Assembly (NCBI GenBank): GCA_964019135.1
Contig: OZ025253.1
Span: 4,221,059-4,285,058, forward strand
Length of the DNA: 64,000 nucleotides
Origin: Arenicola marina
Lineage: Eukaryota > Annelida > Polychaeta > Arenicolidae
Direction of reading: 5' to 3'
This document shows, piece by piece, positions 24,201 through 32,100 of this stretch. Each line of letters starts with the position of its first letter. Within the stretch, counting starts at the first letter, position 1. The notes beneath the pieces were generated by a model. It was not told the origin of the DNA. It did not search any database and was given only the letters and a program-made list of their open reading frames with translations. The translations under genes were made by a program, and so were the position numbers.

Positions 24201-27200
24201 TCGCCCGAATGGTATGGGATTGACCATTGGTATTAATAGATGTGCTATTCCTGTATGACGTCACACACTAGATGCGCTACGCCGGTATGACGTCACACAC
24301 TAGATGCGCTACGCCGGTATGACGTCACACACTAGATGCGCTATGCCTGTATGACGTCATACATTAGACTCTCACCGATTCGGCTTTTGACGCGGAGATC
24401 CGGGTCCTGCTGAACCGATTCACGCGGAGACAAACGAATGTATTCCTCCGCCTGAGGCGTGAAGAGTCTTCCAGCGCCTGTCAATAAGTCGTGCAAGATG
24501 GTACAGGGGTGATCCAGAGAAAAAACTAAAAGTAAACGACTGTATTGAAAGTAATGAGAAGAAAGGATGCATAAGAAATGATGAGAAGCCAAGATTATTG
24601 CAAAAATATGGATTCAATATTTCGTTTTGTAGCATGGGTGGCAGGGGCGGATCCTGGAATTCAAACAGGAGGGACGGTCCATTGAAACTTGCGACCGGGG
24701 GAAGGGGAGCGGAGTAGGGGCGGGGGGGGGGGGCTCTGAACCGCAACGCCTGGCCGTGGAGGGTGGCCCTACAACTGTACCCCCCGCCCCAACCACCGGC
24801 GTATTCGCCCTTGGGTTGATTTGGATGGTTGGCTTGGGGCCAGCAGTGTGACTAAAGACAATACTCCTGTCATATTTTCCATGAAAGCAATTTCTACAAT
24901 ATATCTCATTCATGACATTCATCATTTATATTAAAAGACGTAATACTATGTGGGATTATGTTTTCGCATATTTTATGTCTATAAATATATAAGACGCATT
25001 TGTAATGTGATATATCGAAGGAGAAGTCGCCAAATGAACATAACGTGATGTATGCACCTACAGAGTGCCATGGCCGCCATTACGGTAGTCATCAGAATTA
25101 CGGTCACCACCAAAACCAGGCTCCGATAGATGTCATGACTTGGGGGTTCCACCTGGCGGTGCTGGTGTCCTCCCCACTCCTCACTGAGGGAAAACCATAT
25201 TAGAACATAGGTTATATTTATTGTTCTAAACAGCTGGTGCCACGCCAAAACAAATTTAGCTCATATTAATCTTCTGTGTTTTCCCGCTTCTATTATCGAG
25301 CTATTACGCCCCAAACAGTAGAATCGAATACTTTTTCCAGTTTTCCAGTTTTCGCACCTACATACTTAAATTCTGGGAGCGAGGAAAGTGACGTCAAAGG
25401 GAAATACAAACGCATGTGCTTTTACACTGAGACGCCCTCGACAACAGCTGTCTACGCACCGCATCAAAGCTCACCTGTCAATCTTGTGACACCATATGGG
25501 AATTTCTAAATACCGCTCAGATGCTATGCTCCCAGAATTAAATCCGCCGGCCCTCACTTTTGCTACTTTGACGAAAGCGTGTATAGTGATATTGTGGAAA
25601 AAAACCTGTAAACTCCCATTAAAACAAATTCTTATGTGGTTGTCTTTCCTAAACAAAGTTAACTCTGAGCTAAACAAAATGGTGGCACGAACACTATAAG
25701 TTGGAGGCTTTAGCCTATGAAGGGTACAGAAGTGGGCCTCTGTGCCAGACCTTGTGTACACAAAGGCTGATAAAAAAGACACCAATTCACATAATTTGTG
25801 TAGGTTTAATGGAGACAATGAGAAGGCTCAAGTTGGCGTGGAACCATGTCTCCAGGTTCTTGTCAGTCAAGAGCACTTGTGCTAATGTTTATTGTTGACT
25901 TGTATATACCGACGTTAAAAAAAACTTTTATCTTATCTTACCTTATCTTATCTTATCTTATCTTATCTTATCTTACTCCCTGCAACGCAAGTTATATATA
26001 CACACAAACATAGACATGCAACAACCAAGAGGGCTGGTTGTGAACCAATTGAGACCTAGTATTTTTTAAGTACTTGAAGTACTATTTAAACGATGAATCG
26101 ATCGTTGGGTACTTATTAATGTTATGTTTTTATTAATATTTATAACTCTCGTGGAAGAGTTGTGTATCTTTGCATTTGGTTAAATAAAATGCTCGCGTCA
26201 CTCACTTGTGTTCCGTACGAGTAGCAATTTCCTAAACATATCAATTCATACAATCCGATATATCAATATAAATGAACTGCTACCTATAACATATGTATTA
26301 TAGCCGAAGTAACTATACAAACAAAAAATACTTCTCCTCTAGATATACGCTGTGTTTATAGGCGGCCATTTTTAAAGAATCTTTCCCTTTAACAATATAT
26401 TTAATTTTAGCGTTCTGTACATAGGAGGTTCAACTACGTGTTGAAATGTAACACAACCCGTCATGCCTATTTATCGTTCAAACGGGCCCTTCTGGATATC
26501 TAAAGTGTCATAGGACACTTCGCAGTTTTTGCTGTACTAATGGTGCGCAGTTGGGGGCGGGGTGGGGGGGTGCGGGTGGGTGGGGGGGGGGGCTCCTAGA
26601 CACAAACTCTGGTTCTTTCTGTCAGATAAGTCAAGTACCTGTTAATGTTGGAGGTCCTATAATGTAGCTATACTACTACTCCGTGTAATCGTGTCGGGCT
26701 TCACCAAGCAGTAAACATGGAGTGTTCCTTTTTAACTTGAGCGTCAAAGCACCGAACTTGAACGCTACCAGTACTTTTTTCTTTGTGAAAAACTCTGTTT
26801 CTCAGTCGTAACTAGTATGCTTTTGTGCTATTTATTTTTTCGTTGCTGCACGTAACAAAGCTCTCTTGACCTGCTTGGTGTTACCGAGTAAATAGTAAAA
26901 CAACTTCCTCTTTCAGTGTTGAATACGCTGGTGGTTAATCAGGAATTAAAATCTTACCACGGTACTCCATGACATAGAATCTGAACTTGACTCATGTATC
27001 AAAAACGCATTAACCCATAAGGTATATATTTATATCGCATGTATCTATAACGCATATATTTATATTACATGTATCTATAACACATATATTTATATCGCAG
27101 GTATCTATATCACACGGCACGATATAGCCTTACAGGCTGAAAGTGCCGTTAAAACCCAATCAAATCAAATCTATATCCCATGTATCTTTGACAATGTGTT

Positions 27201-27945
27201 AATAGCACATATAGCTATAACACGTGTATTTATAGTATATAAAGCTGTAGCACATGTATCTATAACACATGTATATTTAACGTATGCATCTATAACGCAT
27301 GTACTATGACATGTTGGTGTGACACATGAGGTTACAACACATCTATCTATAACACAGGATATATGGAATATAAGGCAGTTGCTGATATATATACAAATTG
27401 CGACGGGGCATAAAGTCAAGGAACACCGTATTAAATATGTTGGTGACGGATTGGTTATCCTTTGCACAATCAAATTATCAAATGATAAAAAAAATTAGGA
27501 TGAAACTTTTGGATGGAGTATTCCTTTCAAGCGTTATTGCTTTAATGAAGGTCGGAAATATCGGTAGGTATTTTTGCGTAATACATTACATATTATCTCA
27601 ATTTCAATGTTCTTACATGTTATGCGCTCTGTGAGGAGCTCACATATTGCTCACCACTTCCATTGACTGCGATTTGTCGATTTCGTAATCGTAAACGTTG
27701 TTTGAATGATAATATTTTTTGTCCAATTTTCAGATCACTATAACTGTGCATTATTGGCAGTTTAGAAAATAGCATGACGTTAGGGTCAATCAATTTCTGA
27801 GCTCCCTATAACCATAGACTCTTGAAAAAATTGCAGTTCAGACAATAGCATGACGTCATAACAGTATTTTGTTTCAATCTAAATGAAAGAAAATAACTTA
27901 CCTCAGTTTCTGTCTCCCACTGTCAGTCCAGCTTTGCAGTTTCAT
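11320..27945 (-). CDS. Gene B: IPT-domain transmembrane receptor with duplicated Thr-rich stalk exons
   Basis: Minus-strand exons: 27902-27945, 25058-25183, a small exon starting 24851, 24376-24477, five Thr-rich exons (22807-22911, 21084-21188, 19553-19657, 17825-17929, 16639-16743), IPT exons 16233-16371, 14804-14983, 13794-13935, 13258-13581, 12520-12681, and transmembrane/tail exon 11320-12207. Predicted protein ~870 residues: N-terminal signal anchor, linker, short mucin-like stalk, plexin/MET-like IPT (TIG) region, one TM helix, ~250-residue tail with tyrosine motifs. EGF and chitin-binding exons found in A and C are absent between 24376 and 22911; because the exons are phase 1-1, the linker can splice straight into the Thr exons in frame (G|AT gives Asp). 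All identified exons are open, so the gene looks functional. Ligand and pathway unknown; the tail suggests SH2-adaptor signalling. Confidence 0.75.
12520..12681 (-). CDS. Gene B last IPT exon
   Basis: 162-nt phase 0-0 exon; GYYVDVIDVSNYVVEVGEG, VCQG and ICSPPSPGDQG, matching the C-x..-l-x-C-x-P-P pattern of IPT/TIG domains. Donor is GC rather than GT (CAG|GCGAGT); the homologous donor in gene C is CAG|GTGAGA. Followed by a 312-bp intron. Confidence 0.85.
12835..13022. repeat. AT-rich simple repeat in gene B intron
   Basis: Degenerate TTAATTACTTTAATTA / TTAAATTATTTTTATTATTA blocks, almost free of G and C. Confidence 0.75.
13258..13581 (-). CDS. Gene B IPT exon (central)
   Basis: 324-nt phase 0-0 exon. 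Opens with FCEHVNNSGGTIIRCPTPPS, the typical end of one IPT domain, continues to VTLYIGFKFDGYLAYTNISN and VTPYFNVSLRIDY, resembling the plexin third-IPT pattern (GFxxDG ... PxF). Acceptor ATATATCACAG, donor CCG|GTAAAT. About 97 percent identical to gene C 45638-45961 by eye. Confidence 0.85.
13794..13935 (-). CDS. Gene B IPT exon (GGTTLTVVGKSL)
   Basis: 142-nt exon, phase 2 to 0. GGTTLTVVGKSLDAAFRPIL is the hallmark opening strand of an IPT/TIG domain. Acceptor AATTTTCAG, donor GAG|GTAATA. Homologous to 44742-44883 in gene C. Confidence 0.85.
14163..14392. repeat. ~30-bp minisatellite in gene B intron
   Basis: About eight imperfect copies of a unit containing CAGCCAATCGCAAGCTTTCC and CACGTCTTG. 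Followed by a poly(C) run at 14427-14439. Not present in the equivalent intron of gene C. Confidence 0.85.
14804..14983 (-). CDS. Gene B IPT exon (FTYRANPHISDI)
   Basis: 180-nt phase 2-2 exon reading NDTTLTALTPVGMETDLERS ... DHWTFTYRANPHISDIFP. The FTYxxxPxIxxIxP motif marks the boundary between successive IPT domains in plexins and MET. Acceptor TTACCTAG, donor GA|GTGAGT. Same length in gene C (42757-42936). Confidence 0.85.
15480..16100. other. Gene B intron: simple C-rich tract and a dispersed repeat pair
   Basis: 15510-15540 is C-rich. 15120-15235 and 15950-16090 are diverged copies of one ~110-bp sequence (CTAACGAACTTG, GAACGAAATGTGGCGTTTTG). No coding signal. Confidence 0.45.
16233..16371 (-). 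CDS. Gene B first IPT exon
   Basis: 139-nt exon, phase 1 to 2: VAMVIPDSGPLAGSTLITMF, then VDIGDSYEATVQF. P-x-x-GPLAG-x-T-L-I-T is an IPT/TIG domain start. Acceptor TCCTTCGTCAG, donor CT|GTGAGT. Homologous to 42199-42337 in gene C. Confidence 0.85.
16639..16743 (-). CDS. Gene B Thr-rich stalk exon, copy nearest IPT
   Basis: 105 nt, phase 1-1, 35 residues: DSTMATTLGHVATEDVPTTT ... TTSTEPTNRP. Acceptor TTGCTGCAG, donor G|GTGATT. Thr/Pro/Ser-rich and so probably O-glycosylated. Confidence 0.8.
17825..17929 (-). CDS. Gene B Thr-rich stalk exon, second copy
   Basis: 105 nt, phase 1-1, open, reading DSTMATTLGHVTTEDVPTTT and ending TASTEPTIRL. Acceptor TTGCTACAG, donor G|GTGATT. Confidence 0.8.
18626..18997 (+). 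mobile_element. tRNA-derived SINE, copy 1
   Basis: 372 bp between a perfect 15-bp target duplication CCCAGAGACCCCACG (18611-18625 and 18998-19012). A-box region ACAGCTCAGTGGGCTAGAG and perfect B box GGTTCGAGCCC; ends in a (CCAA)n tail. Spacing of the boxes is far wider than in a real tRNA, so not a tRNA gene. Confidence 0.85.
19553..19657 (-). CDS. Gene B Thr-rich stalk exon, third copy
   Basis: 105 nt, phase 1-1, open; TTTPDAMRTASTEPTTRL at its end. Same acceptor TTGCTACAG and donor G|GTGATT as the other copies. Confidence 0.8.
21084..21188 (-). CDS. Gene B Thr-rich stalk exon, fourth copy
   Basis: 105 nt, phase 1-1, open. Most diverged copy at protein level (DLTMATTLSHVTTEDVLTTT), losing one Pro and gaining hydrophobics; splice sites intact. 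Confidence 0.8.
21881..22245 (+). mobile_element. tRNA-derived SINE, copy 2
   Basis: 365 bp, flanked by the same 15-bp target duplication as copy 1 (21866-21880 and 22246-22260). Identical insertion point shows it came along by duplication of the host unit rather than by a second insertion. Confidence 0.85.
22807..22911 (-). CDS. Gene B Thr-rich stalk exon, first in transcript order
   Basis: 105 nt, phase 1-1, open, reading DSTMATTLGHVTTADVPTTT and ending TVRTLG-region TASTEPSIRL-like residues. Would be spliced to the linker exon at 24376 in gene B because no EGF or chitin-binding exon lies between. Confidence 0.75.
23750..24240. other. Gene B intron sequence without recognised exon
   Basis: Searched for EGF and chitin-binding exons expected from genes A and C; none found. 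A 125-codon minus ORF at 23670-24047 has no recognisable domain. Confidence 0.45.
24240..24366. repeat. 32-bp tandem array with four TGACGTCA sites
   Basis: Four copies of a 32-bp unit (GTATGACGTCACACACTAGA ...) place the palindrome TGACGTCA at 24256, 24288, 24320 and 24352. Single TGACGTCA-containing sites lie at the same place just after the linker exon in A (~2316) and C (~31526). The octamer is the CREB/ATF consensus; function here is untested. Confidence 0.8.
24376..24477 (-). CDS. Gene B linker exon
   Basis: 102 nt, homologous to 2340-2441 and 31409-31510: QAEEYIRLSPRESVQQDPDL, ending SRI plus G. Acceptor TTATTGACAG, donor G|GTGAGA. Confidence 0.6.
24640..24851 (-). CDS. Gene B candidate small exon (3' end unresolved)
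   Basis: Acceptor TTGTCTTTAG at 24853-24852 begins a frame HTAGPKPTIQINPRANTPVV as in A and C, but the 3' boundary is blurred by an inserted G/C-rich repeat (24640-24780 with a poly(G) run). The stated left end is an outer limit. Confidence 0.3.
25058..25183 (-). CDS. Gene B N-terminal hydrophobic (signal-anchor) exon
   Basis: 126-nt phase 2-2 exon: EEWGGHQHRQVEPPSHDIYR followed by SLVLVVTVILMTTVMAAMAL. Acceptor GGTTTTCCCTCAG, donor AG|GTGCAT. Confidence 0.75.
25184..27000. other. Gene B intron 1, repeat-rich
   Basis: 25276-25420 is an inverted copy of a dispersed repeat also in the stalk array (TTCGCACCTA, GGAAAGTGACGTCAAAGGG). 25700-25830 matches 5510-5610 of gene A. 25929-25977 is a (TTATC)n run that looks like the 3' tail of a non-LTR element. 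26550-26600 is a poly(G) tract. Confidence 0.45.
25929..25977. repeat. (TTATC)n microsatellite
   Basis: About nine near-perfect pentanucleotide units following TATACCGACGTTAAAAAAAA, as at non-LTR retroelement 3' ends. Confidence 0.9.
27000..27365. repeat. AT-rich TATAACACATG repeat, intron 1 of gene B
   Basis: Homologous to 6480-6725. Interrupted at 27111-27172 by a SINE tail (GGCACGATATAGCCTTACAG ... AATCAAATCAAATC). Confidence 0.75.
27902..27945 (-). CDS. Gene B exon 1 with start codon
   Basis: ATG at 27945-27943 opens MKLQSWTDSGRQKL and ends AG|GTAAGT in phase 2. In-frame TAA four codons upstream confirms the start. Confidence 0.7.
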
Positions 27946-29123
27946 ATCTATGGCGTTTTATGAGTAGCCTAAATCAGTATCTGTTGCTTGCCAATTTTTC
28001 CGGTCTTTCTCGTTCAACCTATCACGAGAGGAGGTTACGAAGAACTATTGCTCTCTGTCTCGGCAACTATTGCTCTCTGTCTCGGCACTCACGCCGTAGG
28101 CCGGCTACCGGCAGGACGGTCCAAGCCCTCAACACTAAGCTGAGGCAATTTTATTTTTATGGAAAAACAAAAATCAGAAATGGTAAGTGTTATTTAGAGG
28201 TCGATGGCATGTCCTAGTTACATACCATCAGCTTCAAGTGCCACTTCCTCGTCCGTAGGCAGGTAGCTCTCTGCTCTTAAGACGACGTCTGTTCCATTAA
28301 TACCGTGATATAGAGAATACGTGTTTCAACGAAACACCTTATCTAACAATGGGGGTCCCACGTGCCCCAATGGGTAGTGCGTTCGGCCATTGTCAAGTGT
28401 TCTCAGCTAGGTCAGCCCAAGCTGCCGGTGCATGGTTTGAGCCCAATATCTGAAGATATCTACCTTTATGCAAGATACAGATCAGATGTCGTTGTACGCA
28501 AAGAGTAGACGGTTATATGGAAACATGGCTTATCTCTATCTTGACGAGGAATGACGGCAGAAGTGTAAGACTTGAATATATATTTATATTATATCGTTTG
28601 TTTTATTTCCCATTTCAAAGAATACCATTGTTGATTTGTCTCTAATTCGCCCCCTGCCATATCTTATTAACAGACGGTGGCAGACTGTTAGTTAGATGAG
28701 GCACATATCGATGAGAAAAAAAACAGACGTTGGATAGCAGGTAGCTTTCTGTAGCCAGTAAATGGTACTTGAAGTCCAGCGTATAAATACAGCATTAGAA
28801 GCCAATGTTGCATATTCAGAAAGGTTTTAAACCCTAACCCTAGCCAGCTGGGCCATCGGGGCAGCCCCACCAGAGATCTCTAACTGGCACTTGCCATTTT
28901 GATATTTTTTGGGATCGTGACGAAATCGCTGCCGCTAAGTGTAGAGGACCTACACCGTTCTACGGCCAGGTGGCGTATCGCGCGAGAGTGTCGTGCCAGA
29001 GAGCTAGAGTATACCAACGTGTTCTGCTGATAGGGTTAAACAAGAAATAGCGGCATAACAGGCAAGGTACTGGCTGACGCTACAAGAACTCCGCAAAAAT
29101 TCCGTTACTCCGACGCCATAGAT
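27946..29123. promoter_or_regulatory. Divergent promoter region between genes B and C
   Basis: 1.18 kb between the two start codons. Each side carries the conserved 5' leader also seen upstream of gene A (B side 27946-28140, with a 29-bp internal duplication around 28040-28085; C side 28930-29123). The middle holds a SINE-like copy (28348-28590) and the A/B homology ends near 28735, where the inverted C side begins by 28900. Confidence 0.5.
28348..28590 (+). mobile_element. tRNA-like SINE, copy upstream of gene B
   Basis: Matches 7588-7830 over its length; GTGCCCCAATGGGTAGTGCG (A-box-like) and GGTTTGAGCCC (B-box-like). Confidence 0.5.
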
Positions 29124-29167
29124 ATGAAATTACAAAGCTGGAGTGACTGTGGGAGAAAGAAACAGGG
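29124..29167 (+). CDS. Gene C exon 1 with start codon
   Basis: ATG at 29124 opens MKLQSWSDCGRKKQ, ending GG|GTAAGC in phase 2. Unlike A and B there is no stop directly upstream in frame, so a longer N-terminus cannot be excluded, but conservation begins at this Met. Confidence 0.65.
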
Positions 29168-32100
29168 GTAAGCAATTTATTTAACAGTAACTTATTGTTA
29201 TGACTCTATTGTCCGAATGTAGGATTATAGTTTGGTTTATTGACCAAATTAGACCAAATTAAAGTATTAATATAGACACATGTGCGCCATATAGATTTAA
29301 GGTCGTTATAGATTTAAGGTCGTTATAGATTTAATGTCTTACAATACGCGTCTTATAGATACGCGAGTTATGCATACATATGTCATAGCTGCATTTGTTG
29401 TCAATACAAGTTTTATAAATACAGATTATATAGATATAGATGTGTTATAGACACGCAAGCTATGCATACCTGTCATAGATTCACTTGTTGTCAATACAAG
29501 TGTTATATATACGGATGTTATAGATATAGCTGTGTTATAGATACGCGAGCTATGCAGACATATCTCATAGATGCATTTGTTGTGGATACAAGTGTTATAA
29601 ATACTGATCTTATAGATGCATGTCTTATACATATATGCGCCGGTTAGGTTCTACTTTAGATTCTATGTGGCCGAGTGCCGTATATGCGTTAAGTACATGT
29701 TAGCTACCAGAGTGTTCAACACTCGAAGAGGGACCTTTTTTTACCATTATTTTGATGTCAACCAGCAGAAATAGAGCGCGTTCTTAAGTGCGGCAAGTGT
29801 CAAATAAATAACATAAAATGTTAACGGTTGGAGAGACTTGGAAAAACGCAGAGAGATTGAACTTTTATCAAAGAAGGAAGTACAAGTACTACCTGGACAC
29901 CGGCAGTAGTTCAAGTTAAGAAGAAAAATAGTCTATTGCTTGGTGAATTTCGAATGACACTCTTCGCAAGGAACAGTATGCAGTCAAGCTACACACCTTA
30001 GTCTATATACTGAATCATTAAAATGTACTTGATATATGTCACTGGAGCCTATACACACCTATACCCCCACCATCTCTACACCTTTTTTGTAGAGCAAGCA
30101 AGTATATATTACAGCCATCTATATTACAGCCGGACTAGACATCTGCCTGCAGACAATTTTCACCATTCAGCGCTAAAGGGTGGTTAAGCATGTTTCGCAA
30201 AATATTTATCTTAAAATTAAAGGCGTTCAACCAACTTGATCGATGAATCTTTGTAAACGTTATTGTAACATATGTTTGCATTGTGTGGTGGTGTCTGGCT
30301 TACGCTTTAAGCGTATACAAATTACAACATTAACTTATTTGAAACGACCATAAACAGCTGTGTTTTGCGTTGTGATAACCCTGCGGTATGCTGTCCAATT
30401 CGATAACTCCTTCTATGTTAGAGCCTCCTACTTTACGCAATCAATATAATCAATAACAATCAATAATGTCCTATCCTTCAGCGAGGAGTGGGGAACAGAC
30501 CAGCACCGCCACGTGGAACCCCCAAGTCATGAGATCTACCGCAGCCTCGTTCTGGTCGTAACCGTAATCCTGACGACTACCCTAATGGCGGCCATGACAC
30601 TCTGTAGGTGTATATATGACATTATTTGGCGGCTTCGCCGTCGATAGTGTTTTCCCTTAGACTTTGGCAAAGAACCGCGTTTTTTTGCATTTATAAGGTG
30701 AACATATGTGAAAGCTGAATCATATACAAGTCCTTTATGTGGGCGTGTCGTGTGTTGAAATACCACGGAACCGAAGCTAGTTTGATGGGCGGAAGAATTA
30801 CAAGCATGTATGGTAGGAAAGGCCAATAAAATGTTTATTGACGGTTAAAAATTAAATTGAGCCAATCGAAGGTAGGGTTTAAAGGGCCACGCACAGCATA
30901 GTGCCAAGCCTGAAACAAATAAACTGCATATCAATAAGCAGATTTTATGAATAAATCGTGAATATGAAATCAAGATTGCAGGGATGGTGGGGAGGAGGGG
31001 GGTGGGTGGGAACACTTGTCATCACGGATCGAAGTGGGAGCTGGTCCCTGTAATTGGTTCATATACAATGCAGGACTAAACAATGAGAGACATAGCTCGA
31101 TCGTACAAAGATAATCGACTACCCCCGATAAATGTGTTTTAACGTTGCACAAACTGTTTATTAGTTCTATCATGCATGACATATAGGATAAACATTTATG
31201 ATGCAATTGTATTATCAATTAATCTAAAACGATCATTTTCATTCAGTCACATTGCTGGCCACAAGACAATCATCCAAATGAACGTCTGCTAGAATTACAT
31301 ATTAAAGCACATCAGTCAATATTATATCTAATTTCTTTGAATAATTTTTTTGAATACATTTATTTTGTTGTTCCAAGTCCCAACCTGTGCTATGTTACTT
31401 TTTGAAAGACGTCACCAAACCGTTCACGCCCCAGGCGGACGAATACATCGATTTGTCTCTCCGTGAACTGGTGCAGCAGGACCTGGATCCTAGCATCCAG
31501 AGCCGCGTGGGTGAGCCGCTAATGCGTGACGTCATAACGGCATATCATTAACAATGTACTATTATCACTATCAAATCACTAATAATGTAATATTAATGTA
31601 ATAATAGTGAGTTATTGCACTGCGTTTTCGGTTTAACGTAAATGATTATCGATGAACATGCAACATGCAACTCGGGTTGTTTCCTGACCTACATAGATAC
31701 GTTTGCGCGACAAAGTATTTTACGGTGCAAAATCTCCGCCCGGTGGAACACTGACTACCATATCATATCATATAGAGTCGCGCGAGAGTTAACATCGGAA
31801 GGTAAACGTATTTGAGCTAACGGGTCGGGATGAGCGTCAGTGGCGCGGGGAGGAAGGACAATAACGCTATATTATCAATAAAGTATCTACGCCACGGATG
31901 ATTAGCGCCATCTCGCGGGTGGCTCCATCACCCGTCAATGCCATTGTTGTTGCACAGTTAAAAGGGTTTAGTTTACGTGTATTGGGAATAAACTCAGAGA
32001 AGTGACTGTTGTTGTTATCTGGCGTGGTGGCAGCGGTTTACAAACCCTCGCCCGAAGTAGCATAGTGTATCAACAAGACGAAAAGACTGAAACAGCTTCA

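Noticed and set aside
28820-28860. Interstitial telomere
   Set aside because: Only two CCCTAA units; kept as a remark on the inversion junction, not as a telomeric array.
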